From NCBI GenBank assembly GCA_963169105.1, contig OY720634.1:148683584-148747583 (forward strand): a stretch of 64,000 nucleotides of DNA. Direction: 5' to 3'. Position numbers and translations under genes: made by a program. The notes below the pieces were generated by a model that was not told the DNA's origin, did no database searches, and saw only the letters and a list, made by a program, of their open reading frames with translations. This document shows positions 24,701 through 37,306 of this stretch, piece by piece (positions within the stretch are counted from its first letter, which is position 1; each line of letters opens with the position of its first letter). Origin of the DNA: Ceriagrion tenellum (Eukaryota; Arthropoda; Insecta; Odonata; Coenagrionidae).

Positions 24701-27700
24701 TCATCTCATCAAAATGTCACATAATATTCCGTTGCTTTAGTCGTTGCGTATAATCGGATTGGCTCCCATCAGCAAACGTGGCGTAGTAACAGTTTGAATA
24801 GCTTTATTCTCAGAGTCATTAGTCGGGTAAAGAGTTAAGCTTGTTGCGTGCTGATTTAGCGCCGTTGGTCCTACGCCTACTCGCGATGAAGACAACTACC
24901 AGCCAGTAGTATTATTTCAATCCTAACTTGTGCCAGGGCGATATAAATCCGTAAAACTAAGATTTAAGACTTAATCTTTTAATAAGGCTTGGGATTTAAA
25001 TAACAGATCGCACCTGAAACTTCCTAATACACGATATTTTGCCAAGAACATGCGAGTCCGAATCTAGCACTTTAAAGAGGGCACGGATTGTGACTCAGTC
25101 CGGCCTTGAAGTCCGAACCTGACACAAAATGCTCACGTTCACTTCAAACTTGTTTATGGCCCCGAATTATTTGCATTAATCAAGCTCGCCCGTCATCTGT
25201 TGGACAGCCGTAAAACAAATCTCACAATGCCTCCCAAATTAAGGAACTTAAGTCGCGCTAATGGAAAAATAGAGAGGTGTCAACCGCCCACTATAGCTGC
25301 CAAGCCAAGAAAGTGTCCTAGATCACGATAGAATTAGGATAGTTTCCCCCTTTTTATGCTTCACTAATTATGCGTAAAGCCCTTTGAGGTTAACAAGCAT
25401 ACTTTCAATGAATTGCAACGAGATGATAAGATCTAAATTACCAAGGTATATAGCTCTCAAGCTAAAAACTGAGGCACAGAGTTTGATTATTTCGCTGACG
25501 AAATACATATTTCAACGTTTGATTGAAATTTCAAAATTTAGAAGCAGGGAGATGTTGCCATTGCCACAAGAAACGTATTGCAAACTACATACTTGCAGTA
25601 CATCACTAAGAAAAGTATGTCTTTAGAGAATCTTTGGACAACGATTTGTTGATCTGAGAGCCGATTTCTCAAAAAGACCACCTAAGGCAGGGAGAACTCG
25701 TAAGGCCTGGCGTTTCAAACACGGTAAAAATGATGAATTCTAGGTAAGGATAGTTTTCAAGATATGAAGCACCGAAGCCTTTAAGGAAATTTAAGATGCC
25801 AAAATGTATAGGGACAATATAATTTATAAATTTCAGACATTTCAAAAGCACATATATCAGTACTGCAAGCCAGAAATTCAACCTCATGTTTCTGCTACAT
25901 TTTACATTTTTAAAATGTATTTCCTGGTCGGTCGCTCATCTCGCTCGAGCCTTAAGCCTTCCTGGGATCTTCCGGCAAAATGATCGCAAAAATACTTTCA
26001 CCGTGATCGCTTCGAGCGCCGCGGAAATTAATATAGTTGTCCACTGGGTTCTCGAAAAACGTTCCTCATTCATTCGCATGGGTTTTCCCCCTATTCGGAG
26101 ACTTGCTCAGAGCATCTGTGGATTTTGGGGGGATTTCGATGACGGCGGACGCAAGTGGGTCACATGGCACGGCTCTGTCAGCGTTCACGCACGCAAACGC
26201 ACGCACAACTCGACTTGAGCGAGTCTCTCGCTGCTTTCCCGCTCGGTTGCGCGTCACAACGCCGGCTTTTGTCGTGGCGAGGAGGGAGAGGGGCGTGGTG
26301 GGGACCCGTCTCTCGCGCACCGTGGGCCTAAGGTTGCCAAACACGTCCCCGGGCGATTTTCGAACTAGATGGCCGTCGAGGTGTTTGCGACTCCCACCGC
26401 CGTCCCTCCACCTTCTTCCCAATCGCCTCCCTCCCTCCCCACACACCTTGGTGGACGGAAACGCAGTAAATACGCTCGCACCTTCCTCGTCCTCCATCCC
26501 GCCCACCTGGGCCGAGCGCCCGCCCACTTGCATCACGCGACCCCCGTGTTTTGACGCAAACAAGAGTCTAGGTCAAAGTGTCTGGAGCGGTAATCAGGGG
26601 GTCATTGAGTGTAAAATTATAACGATTTTTCGATTAAGTTGAAAATAAATTCTTAGGGCACATTTCACAAAAGTTCATTCATTTACGCGGTAGCTTTCAC
26701 CGTACACGGAGTAATATAAATGATACAAGAAATATATTTTTGCCAAAATTAAAGTTTTGTTTTGACTTTGTTTTTACAATTATGAAAGTGTTCATAAAAA
26801 GCATCTCCGGAATAGAATTCTGCAAATATCTGTCAACTACAAATTGCTCTCGCAGAACAATAAAGATGATAATTTGTGCATTCGATGTTTCCTTTACATG
26901 TAAGTCAACTAAATTGGCTTTCTGATGCATGAAGGATTCCCTTCGATGTGTACCCCAAGCACCGAAACAGAACCAGTCTAGTTTAGCAAGAAGTTGCCTA
27001 ACAGTTCTCGATACCGAGGCTCTATGTAACATGGTCATTTTACAAATTTCGAGAATAGCAAAATTCATCTTTCACTAATAGTGATGGCTTTTATTAACAT
27101 TGCTCGTTAGTAAAATTTTTAAATCGACGAGGCATATTCCATTGTAATCGTATCTAAATGTTCATTTTCCACATTTTAACCGCATTCAAATTTTACATCC
27201 TTTATATCAGTTCCCGACTGGTAATCAATAAATGCTTTTTCCATCCTCAATGCAGCAGGCTGAAGGAACCAAGAACATTTTTGCTATACAAAATAATAGC
27301 ATTCATTGGTAGGAACATTATAAGACATTAATTTTTCAATACCTTCGCAAACAACGAAAGCCTGAGTAATTTGAGCGGTACATGTAACACATTTCCCTGG
27401 AAAATACCAATCGCGTACCTCTCACTGAGGAGATAAATAGAGTAGCTAAATGATTATGTATGTGAAAACCGATAAGGTTGTTACATTTCATCTTACTCCG
27501 TCCATTTCAGGCTCTTTACACACGTACTTAGTTATAGCCACATATTATATCAATAAAACTGCGACGATAAGACATCATCTAGCGGCCTTCACGGAGCTAA
27601 AGAACAGTAGAAAGGTTGATAATCCAACATCTAACTACAGTAAACGTATGACCCAATATCTAAATAATCCGCGCGAGGGATTCATTTGAACCTCGGAATT

Positions 27701-28439
27701 ATTCTAAGAAAACATTTCCACAATCGCGATTACAGACCACATTTTATGGGTTCTCTGCCTCACTCACTACTCTCATCACATTATCCAAACTAATTTCAAC
27801 GCTTCAATGATAAAATCTAACTTTTTACGACCTATTTTCATAAAACTACAACTATAGATCCACTTTTGACTTTGAATGATGAACAACCATTTGACAACCA
27901 CTAACCTTAAGTTATAATTAACTTCAAGGTAACCAGCACTAAAGAGATTTAATCATTGAAGATCTAGAAGAGTTTTTCATGTCGCAAGAGGAAAAATTGC
28001 GGCATCAAATACAGATAAATTAAAAACTTTTAATTGCCATCACGGATACAGATGTAATCTCAATCCCTTGATCCGTAGGCTGCCTCTCTCAAAACGGCAC
28101 CGCATACCATGCTCCCATGGCAAGGTAGGCAATTCGCTTGAATTTTTAAATAATTACATCTCAGTCATTTTAGCATGTAAACTTATACAAATTCTGTAAA
28201 TTTTGCAAGAGAATCACCTTGCAATTAACCCGTACTGCACTTTGAGTTCTGAAATGTGATTGCACCACTCAAAAACGCCCGCATTGAAAAAACTCACGAA
28301 GCCCATGAGATCGCGAAGCAAGTGCGAAAGACAGTTATGAGATCTCGCTTATGGCCGAGTGTAGAGTTGGATCTCATCCTTGTATCCTTTTCTTAATTCA
28401 GCCATTGCGACATATTACCTTCTTGACCAACGCTTCAAA
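24701..28439. other. No supported gene apart from the CpG island at 26.3 kb
   Basis: The flanks are AT-rich with short unsupported frames (25384-25626 plus, 26697-27068 minus). A gene may start at the island but no spliced coding exon was identified. Confidence 0.4.
26130..26565. promoter_or_regulatory. CpG-rich island
   Basis: The region is dense in CpG (CTCTCGCGCACCGTGGG, CGTCCCCGGGCGATTTTCG, CCGCCGTCCCTCC) in an AT-rich setting. Open frames on both strands (26037-26642 plus, 26066-26563 minus) coexist over the same bases, a sign of composition rather than selection. No splice-supported exon stands out. Confidence 0.3.
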
Positions 28440-28560
28440 TCCACTCTCCCCTATGTCGGCTTCACAAGTCGTCAACGCGACTCCTAAATTGTAGAGAAGC
28501 CTTTTATAGCTCAGCACCTATTCCATTGGCGTCCGTCGTTCGTCATGAACGGGGCAGGGC
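28440..28560 (-). promoter_or_regulatory. Promoter-like TATA and CCAAT, minus strand
   Basis: On the minus strand CCAAT (28529-28525) is followed 16 bases later by TATAAAAG (28508-28501). About 40 bases further, an open stretch starts at GAGTCGCG and reads ALTTCEADIGESGFEALVKK to a possible donor AAG|GTAATA. No methionine begins that frame and the donor is weak. Confidence 0.2.
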
Positions 28561-28943
28561 GTCTGTTGAGCCGCTGAAAGGCATAAACACAGGTTTCACA
28601 AGACGGAGAGTTCAGGTGTGAAATCCGCTTCCCTCAGCCAAAGTCACAGCAGCAATAGAAACGAATCAAACATGTGCTCATCCGATGGGGAAAAACAGAG
28701 GTTTGCATAGTATTTTATATATTACTAGCAGATAACGAAATCCTGGCCAAAAGAATTAGGCACGAATTTTGTAGAAATAATTCTATTTATGAATTATGGA
28801 TCATTATTCAGAAAACGAATCGGGTCTGGAATGAAAAAAATAGTAAGAAAATAAACTCATTTGCTTCAAAGTTGAAATCCACTATTATGAACAACTAAAA
28901 TTAAATAACATGCAACATTAGATAACCACTACTGAAATCACAT

Positions 28944-29015
28944 CACACAGAAATACACAGAAATCTGTATCACAAATACACAGAAAACCATAAAATACAG
29001 ATACACAGAAAATCA
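28944..29015. repeat. Degenerate ATACACAGAAA repeat
   Basis: The unit (A)ATACACAGAAA(A) occurs five times with spacers of 4 to 17 bases (28945, 28955, 28976, 29000 and similar). It is a short, imperfect minisatellite. Confidence 0.5.
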
Positions 29016-29190
29016 TGTTAAAATAGGTAAAAAGAGTCAAACGTCTAGGCTGAAATAATCAGAAAGAAGCGTTATTTGTTAAAGATGAAAAAAGCATGAG
29101 GTGAAACTAATAGTAAAATATACAGAAACTCATGGTAGAAATAAATGTCAAAATTGATTCCTTTTTCCAATACAGGCTATCTTATTATAC

Positions 29191-29280
29191 ACGTCATTAA
29201 CTAACTTTTGACGTCATTAACTAACTAACTAACTTCCTTCCTTCTACTAACTAACTTCATTAACTAACTTCCTTCGTTCC
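29191..29280. repeat. CTAACTAACTT / CTTCCTT simple repeat
   Basis: ACGTCATTAACTAACTT recurs at 29191 and 29210, then CTAACTAA and CTTCCTTC units alternate to 29280. It is a composite microsatellite. Confidence 0.6.
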
Positions 29281-30414
29281 GGGGAGCAACGGAAAGAACT
29301 ACCAGAATCACTACAAAAAAGGTAGTCGAAAAGGACAAGTTTTACGGCAGTGCACTGATATAATGACTTAAAGCCTTGTTGGAGAGTAATATGAATAACG
29401 AGAACAAATAGACACCTAAAGTACATCCAACGAAATACATCCTATTTTCATTTATCTCACTCTTTTTTTCTAGAACTTCAAACAAAAGCTTCGCATAGGC
29501 TAATTATTTCAATAACAGGAGGCTCACAACCACTTTTTCCCATACTCGGGTATCGCGTACCAAATTTATCGAACTTAGGGCTTCCTTAAGAAAAGATAAT
29601 TGAATAAGAACACAACAATCTGCATACACATTTGAAAAAATTCTCTTCCTATACAGTTCCATGCACCACACAACTTGGTACAGTCCAGATAAAACGCCTA
29701 ATTAGACAAACCCGCACTAAACTGTAGTCGCACTGAATTTCAACACTGACTTTTAAATTGCCATAGCCAAGTCTTAAGTACAAAATATAAAAATCGTTTT
29801 AAAGCAATTTGAGCATAGACTACGACCACCTACGCACTCTCTCTCCCCCCCCCCCCTCAGCTCCGACCCACATCGCTCGCGACAGAATTACCGGTGGCGC
29901 GTCTCCGCACCGTCCCCATCTGTACAAAAAAGGCTCCTCCTATCCATTCATCCTTCTTCCCTCCGACTCCAACCGACCCCACCCCCGCCGCAAACCCTCG
30001 CTTCCCCGGCATGCTATGGACCCAACATCCATTTCCGTCTCATTTATCTGTGCTCGCCACTCCCGTAACGACCCTTCGGATTTTTCTCGACTCCCACTTC
30101 GTATTTTACACGGTGAAGGGAGTCTGAGTCAGCTTTTTCTCCAGTGATTCTGGAGTCCACATTTGAATTTAATATGAAAAATTAAACAGTAGTAAGAAGG
30201 ACAAAGGAAATACACTAATATTAATGACGCAAACACTTGATTTCTAATGACTGCACTTCTTATAAATTATCCATGATATGCATCCTATCCATGATATAAA
30301 CAAAATATCCATGATAGAGGTTTCAACTTTGCTTATTTGTTTCACATCATGTACTAATGACGCCTACAAAACTGAAGACTTTCTTGTGATTTAGTTAGAA
30401 CTCTATGGATAGGA

Positions 30415-30790
30415 TGCGAGGACCATTGGAAAAGTAGACTTCAATCGCTTTCGAAAATGCGCTGGGGGATGGATGCTGAAGATAAAATGAGCAGACAATG
30501 CAAAAGATGAAATTTACAGAAGAAATGAAGAGGAAAGTACCACATGGACCACTACACAGAAATGACCCAGATGGATGGATGGATGGATTAGACACACCCT
30601 GAAGCACACTGGGTTCATGAAAAATGAAACTGAAGGAAAAAAAGAGGTGATAGTCCTAGATGAAGACCCAGAAAAAATACATAAATCCCACAAAGAGGAA
30701 AGTACGTAAGAAGCGCTTCCGCGAAGTAGTAACATTAGATAGACGAGGATTTAGGGCTCAATATATCCTGGGACTGAAAGGCCAATGATG
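30415..30790 (+). mobile_element. Decayed non-LTR retrotransposon, ORF C-terminal region, copy 2
   Basis: This matches the copy at 2270-2645 in order: GATGGATGCTGAAGATAAAA, AGAGGAAAGTACC, GAAACTGAAGG, CAAAGAGGAAAGTACGTAAG and GTAACATTAGATAGACGAGG. Translation keeps VTLDRRGFRAQYILGLKGQ at the end, equivalent to ITLDREG in copy 1. Stops and frameshifts are frequent. A short (ATGG)n run at about 30570-30588 has expanded inside it. Confidence 0.65.
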
Positions 30791-33700
30791 ATGGCAGAAA
30801 TTATTTGACTCATTTTAACATATAACATTTAAAAAATATAAACTTCATGTCACTCCAGCTCTGAAGCGATCTGTTGGTCCGAACATCCTCATTCTTTTAT
30901 GTTTCTCATTGAAGCGCACAGCTCTTCGATATCCCATGGAACACAGCTTCTATCTTTCTATACACGTTGAACATAACTGTAATAAGTGGGTAATAATTTG
31001 GTATTATTGGAAAGTTGAGATCATTATCTTAAAGGACAAATGCATTGAATTTTAGGCGTAATTAAATCTCACTACAACAATCTCAATTTCATTTCTTTTC
31101 TATCGGTCTCCCTAAGACGCGGAAATGACATATAGAGGTAAAATGACGAAGCTCCTTACCGGCGGCGTAATTAGTTCCAGGGATAATGTAGGCAAAATAT
31201 ACGGGGAAAATTTTAATGAAGAGTAAATCCCTCTCAAATATTTTGATTTCCTACACCATTTTTTATCACGCACGATTCCATACAAATGAGGGTTTTTTCT
31301 TATCGATCGTAAGTTTCCGCTCTGGCTATAGGTAACAGCTCCACTAAACAATGACTAAAAATACTGACGGGGGCAGAGATATATGCCTTAGAATTTCCCT
31401 ACAGCTGCGAAGGAACTAGCAAATAAGAAAAGACGGAGCAATGGCCCAGATACTTGAAATGAAATCGGAACGTATTTTAACATGTAAGATGAAGTCCCCC
31501 ATGGCTTTGATATGACTTTGTCCGGGAAATAAACAATGCCATCCATGAGTTTTGAATGCACGCAGTTTTACTTTTTAGACTTAAAGTACCTATACAGCAT
31601 ATTTGAACTTTCTCCTTCTTCTACATGAGTAGCACAAGCATTCCTCAGCTCCGCGTACCGCTGAATCAACACAAATCAGCTTCCCGTCCATGAGGGCATT
31701 CCCCAAACGCAAACTCGCCTTTTTTGACAACCAAATCCAATAGGTATATTGAAATAGTTTCAATTTTATGAATATCCTGAATCCATTTCCCCATTTAATC
31801 CTAATTTAAAAACCATTTCGAGTCAACTGATTTCTGAATAAATAAGTTTTAACCCGAAAATTGTGAATTAAAAGTGTTTTAAGTTCTACTATTAATGTAA
31901 TGCCATGGATTTCTTAAGTTTCAGTAAGACTAATGTCGGTAAAAAAATTCACTTACGTATGTTCTCCTTATCACATGATTGATACCAGAAATGTTTCTCA
32001 CTAATCAGGGGTAGAGGGCTTGTTTCGCTTTACTTGAGCTTTCGACAAATAAATGACGATGTTTTCCTCACGTTATTTTTAAATCGGGAAGCATCACGAA
32101 ATTTCAAACTTGAATTTTCATTCAGTCAGCTTCATAAAAATTAATGCTATGTGATTAAAATGTTTGATAAAATGAATACTCACCGCATCCCCGGTAATTG
32201 CATTTCCTTTCGAAAAGGTGTATATACAGAACAAATTGTGATTAAGCTCAATTAATTACTTGGGAACATCCCGCAATATACCCCAGAGACTGCCTCTGAG
32301 AAGTTTTCATCGCAAGTAGCAAAAGATAAGTATTCATTGTCCCGCCTAAGTTTTCTGCTGTTATTGTTTCAAAATAACGACCATCTTCATCGCCCTCTTA
32401 TCTTGATGTTAAAAACGCTTCCTCACTCTCTTTTCACAGCATTCTGAACTTCAGTCACTCTTGAGGTTCATTCCCAACTTATGCGTTGAGCAATCCGATT
32501 ACGGTCGTTAGCCAAAAAATGAAACAGTGGACGCAGAAGAGAATCTGCGCTTCGTACACTCGTTAGCTCCTCGTTAACCTCCCAATTATGAAGACAGTTT
32601 TCATTAGAACTTCCTGCTTGGTAAATATTTCCTGTCTCCTCCAACGTAAGAATAGGAAAGAGAGATTGTACTTGAGAAGTTTTCCCTCAGATTGAAGCAA
32701 AGTTTCTTGAGTGCATATGGCAACAGTTTTAGGTAGTGCGAGCTAGATATTTCCCTAATCATAATAGAGACCATATTCGATATATACGTTTTAATTTCAT
32801 CAACTGTGAGATACAAGAATTAAATATTGCATTATTAATGGCGTAACAAAATAGTTGTACATGACAGAAAATTTAAGTAATTAAATGAAAATAGCTAAAT
32901 AAGTCGTTAATTGGACTCATTTTTTTCACGCGGTACGTTTGAAACTCCATCAAAACGGAAGGTTTATTGTAATTCTGAAGAATTTACTGCGGGCACGATA
33001 TGAATTATTTTCAAAAATAGTTGAGAAAACACTCCAACTACACAATGTTGATTTTTTGACTAGATCTAAGTGTAGGAAATGCCTCATTTTTAATATAGGG
33101 TCTCTCTGGAGTGCATACACGCACCATTTCCCATGTAAAAGGGCTGGTATTGTTTGGCAAATATCTCGGAAAGTTATAAGGTAAGGGGTTCAATTTTTAG
33201 CGTTAATGGCAGGGTGATATATTTTTCTTTTAAATGAGACCAACTTCATTGATTTCTAGGTAAAACGATATTTCACTCAAACTACCTTCAAGGGCCTTTC
33301 ATGAAAGTTATTTTATCTTCAGCTTTGCGCGAGTCTCACTCCCAGATATCAGATTTTACGCAAGCTGAAGTGCCGTGCTCGGGCTGAGCATAGACAACTT
33401 AGCTATAATTAGGGCTGAATCGTACATAACGGAAACGATGCTCAGTAGTATGTCGACAATATTTTCTATCTTTTTAAAAAGTAGATATGCGAAGATTTGA
33501 AATCCCTCGCTGTCATAAAAAAAAGACTGGATCGAATAATAACATGTATTCTTTTACTTCAGTTGCACCCCTTGACGTGAATTTTTCTAGTAATCTCAGT
33601 TTTCCGTTTGCCCTCCGACACTACATTGGCTTCCGATTGAGGACAACACCAACAAATAAACGCGCATACTGTTAATTCAAACAATAAAAAATATTCAACA

Positions 33701-34839
33701 TTTTTTCATATTGATATTCCTATTGGAGGTCTGATCACCGAAAATCACATCTGTAAAACTGTCAGGAGTGACGAAAGGAGAAATGCACTGTCGAGCAGAG
33801 AGATAAAAAATTCTGTTATTGTGGTTCTGCAAATTATTACAAGCTCTCAACACGCTACCACCTTTTTACCTCTCCCTCTCCCAGATCATTCCCTATTTGT
33901 GTTTGTTTAGACGTCCAAGTCTTAGTTTTGCGAAGTTTTTTCCACATGATGGCCTCCCGAAAGCATTTTTCTTCAGGAAAAAAAGGACATTATAAGCAAG
34001 TCCCGTCAGGCCCTTGTGGCATTTCACGAGCTAGCCTTACACGTTGCACTGTACTTCGAGAGCGCTTTAGTTCTCTGCGGAGGAAGCGACGTGATTCAAT
34101 CATCTGTTTATCCATCCCCTCGCACCCTTTCCCCCATCAAACCAATCACCAGGATGAATGAGGCCAAATGGGAACCAGTCGAGGTCGAGTTTAGATAGGT
34201 CACCCGATCACATCTCTGAGACAATGCGTAGCGAGCCGTCGCAAGGGCGCGGATCTGGGAGTGATGAGACACCAATTAGAAAGGGATGATATTGGCAAAA
34301 GGAATAGGAAGAGAGTGAAATGGTGAACGTGAGCCATACCTTAAAGGATTCTTTATTTTTCGATATCTTTTATCATTACACGATCACTAATGTTGCGTAG
34401 AAAGAAGAAACTTTGGTACACGCTCGTATCAATTCGGTAGAGTAACTCTCCGAATGTTGTCCCGTCTATCAGTTCTAGTGATAGATCAGGGGGTGCTGGA
34501 ATAATATTCTCCGCATCACTCTGAGTATCGTGTGATAACGGAACGGTGGTACGTAAAATTGAGAGACGCTAGTGGATCTCGGAGGATGGGCGAACGCAAA
34601 CAGTTATCTTCGTTACGGCATCTGCCTCTTTTGACTTGATCACTTGTCAAAAAATTGATCCCTAAGCATCAGTAAAATGGGAGTTATTTATACACTCGCT
34701 GATGGCTTAAATTAAATCCAAAATTATTAAACTATATATATTCCAGCCCCTCAACCACAAAGCACACGACTCACGTGGTTGAAAGGCGTACCTTTGTTTG
34801 ATAACCACTACTCTATGGGATGAGATTCCAATCAATCCT

Positions 34840-35060
34840 AGTCAACGCCCTTCACTGATCGCGCGGGTCGAATCACGCCCCTCCTCTCATTCATCGAAAA
34901 CAAATGGAATCCTGTGCCCACCGCTAGAGCCCACGGGAGAAGAGAGGGAGGGAGAGGGGGGGAGGAAAGACCACTAACCCCCCTCCCCCACGCACTCGGT
35001 CTCCCAAAGGCTTGCGCAAAGTACACGGCACGCCTTTTTCGAGCGGGTTTAAAAAAAATT
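34840..35060. promoter_or_regulatory. GC-rich patch with purine run
   Basis: GAGAGGGAGGGAGAGGGGGG at about 34940 is followed by a C-rich block (CCCCCCTCCCCCACGC) and CpG-rich sequence (AAGCCGCCCCGGCC). Open frames on both strands are composition-driven. Confidence 0.25.
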
Positions 35061-35999
35061 AAGCCGCCCCGGCCTATGGTTTGTAAATGGAAACAGTCTA
35101 CTGATTGGATACCATAACGTGTCACGAATTATCCGACGCATTAAGACTGATGAGCCTGAGATTATAACGAAGGTGCGTTTTAAATTACCTCTGCCCTACC
35201 AATGGCATCTAAACATAAATTATGAGACCCACCACAGAGAGAGAAAAACAGCGATATGGCAATCACTCGAGCCGGGCAATAACTTTTAAGTATTTCCTCA
35301 TTTATTATGTCGCAAGCGAGGCTACACACTGCAAACCCTGTCTCAATAGTTATCCTTAACCTATCCAAATCCATAGAGACATTAGCATTCCAAAGAACTT
35401 AAATAAAGTGTAATGAGAGTCCCATTGCAGGTTTTTGGCCACATCAATTTCAATTTTAAACATATGTTGCTTTGTCGACGACTGTGTTAAGAGCTCATGC
35501 ATAGTATGCATGCAACTTAACGAAGAAATGGCAACTAAACGACTTGAAAAGGCTAACTGTGATATAATTGACTCCATATTTTTAACAGTATGCCAAATGC
35601 CGATGTCCTGAAATAGGAATAACGATTCATCATAATATCATTGTTATAAAGAAACATTGGCAGTAGAAAGGTAAGTCTATAATATATTATCTAATCCTCG
35701 ATAATTTACTGCTAAAAAGATAAGAAATAGTATGATTGATGGATGTAAGAATGCTGTAAAAATTGTACTCTCCGACCGAAAAGGTGTGACTTGAAAAAGT
35801 TGAGGTATGTAGAATCATGGAAATACCTTCTCTAATCGTAATTATCACTATGGACTCCAATCGTCCCGCTTCATTCGAGGAATAAAAAGACACGATGGAC
35901 AAGTTAAATCTTTCGCACAGCGCCCTCAAATTTTCACTCACTCAACCGAACACGAAGCCAGATTTTCCAACATGAGAAGAACGTTCCGGAACGGAAAAT

Positions 36000-36420
36000 C
36001 CTCAGCGAACTCCGGACGCTGGAGCTGGGATTGGAATGAATGATGTGCAACTTTCGAGGGGTAAGCCCCCGAGGGGCGGGCAGGGCATGAGGGGAGGGGT
36101 ACATGAGAGGGGTTTGAGGGAGGGGACGCAGGGGCCACGGCGTGATTGGAGCGAGAGGCAGCACACCGAGTGGGCTTCCCTTTTTCATATCTCTCGATCA
36201 CCAGAGCCGCGAATGCACAGCCACGGCGAAAAATAACACAAAAAAGTTGATACGCATCTCACGGTCTCCACCCCCACTCCCCACCCCCATCCGCCAATCC
36301 ATTATAAAGCCGCACCTTCCCCACCCCCAACTCCACCCCCCCTCCCTTTCTCTCGTTCCCATCGCTCACGATTCGTTAGGGAAGGTTCCTTACCTCTGAG
36401 CTCCTCCGCCGACGGCGGTC
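36000..36420. promoter_or_regulatory. CpG-rich region with strand-switching G and C runs
   Basis: The plus strand is G-rich at 36055-36135 (GAGGGGCGGGCAGGGC, GGGAGGGGACGCAGGGG) and C-rich at 36268-36350 (CCACCCCCACTCCCCACCCC). Quadruplex potential therefore switches strand within 250 bp. The CpG-rich stretch GCTCCTCCGCCGACGGCGG follows at 36400. It sits just before a possible first exon ending at 36643, so a promoter is possible. Confidence 0.35.
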
Positions 36421-36587
36421 CTGAAAGCAAACAAGCAATCAATTTGCGCGACGATCCGCAGTTTTAACGGCACTCTTCGAAACCGCTCGCTTTTCGTTAG
36501 CGGGATCACAGCCGAATTTTTCTTTCATTGAAGCCGCAGCCAAGGGTCAGCATAAACGAGAAATTCCGACTTGATTCCCGTTTGAAA

Positions 36588-36643
36588 ATGAATGATGCGG
36601 TCAAAAATGATTGCACTTGCCTTCAGGCATCTCAAAACCTCAG
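36588..36643 (+). CDS. Possible first coding exon, unidentified
   Basis: An ATG at 36588 opens a frame, MNDAVKNDCTCLQASQNL, that reaches a consensus donor CAG|GTGAGTG at 36643 with two bases left over. A CpG-rich region lies just upstream, as expected of a promoter. No matching downstream exon was found and the peptide is too short to identify. A second ATG in another frame (36592) is also open. Treat it as a candidate only. Confidence 0.2.
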
Positions 36644-37102
36644 GTGAGTGGGTGCATTCCGATTCACATCTTTTCTAAGAAATAGTGTTATACTTGCGCA
36701 AACTTGGAAAATATTTTATTTACTTTTTTCCATAATTCATCCATTTTCCCCTATAATCTTAAGTAAAAAAATGTATGAAAATGAATGATTCGAGGAGACA
36801 AAAAAGTTGTTAAAAATGGGACTAATAGATCGTTAACAGGTAGATGACACTCTTCTACAAGTAATAAAAGATAGGGAAATAACGTTGCACTCGTCGAGTC
36901 AAATAGTCACGACCAAGATGCTAAAAATCACCTCACCCCACCTAGCTCATCTGCTCATCCAATCCACCGATGAAAATTTTCCGTCACTGCTCTAGCATTG
37001 CGGCCGTATTTTTAAGGAAGACGGAAAAGCCAGTATAAAACCCAAAAAGATCAAATTGCCACTGCAAAAAACAGTACTGTACAAATGTCAAAAGACCGAA
37101 CT

Positions 37103-37306
37103 TCAAAACATGTTATCAGCTAAAAAATAGGTGATCATTACTTTAACATTAGCATCTGGGTATACGGGTTCAGCCGCAAGGTATGGCGGCAATGTGTCCT
37201 CAAGAGCAATTAAACGGTAAGGGTAAAAAGGTAAGTTCAATTGCATGTCAGGCAATTTAGGAGTCTTAAATAAATACGCGCAATGTCTTGGTTTGCGGAG
37301 ACACAT
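37103..37306 (-). CDS. Unidentified protein-like open frame
   Basis: 67 codons with a balanced composition in an AT-rich region. The middle reads LPFYPYRLIALEDTLPPYLA, with proline, tyrosine and acidic residues spaced as in real proteins, and the end is hydrophobic (VMITYF). A possible donor AAA|GTAATG lies inside it after DANVK. I know no match. It may be an exon, a transposon fragment or chance. Confidence 0.15.
   Translation of the reverse strand: MCLRKPRHCAYLFKTPKLPDMQLNLPFYPYRLIALEDTLPPYLAAEPVYPDANVKVMITYFLADNMF

Noticed and set aside
26037..26642. 201-residue plus-strand open frame
   Set aside because: It lies in a CpG island with an equally long antisense frame, and the arginine- and proline-rich peptide resembles no family. 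It is probably non-coding.
31112..31351. Minus-strand frame with donor-like GTAAGG near 31155
   Set aside because: No acceptor precedes the open part and the peptide matches nothing known.
31955..32000. 44-base segment before GTAAGTG (minus), peptide EKHFWYQSCDKENI
   Set aside because: The acceptor is weak and the phase does not fit the Duox exons. Two frames are open, so the coding evidence is poor.
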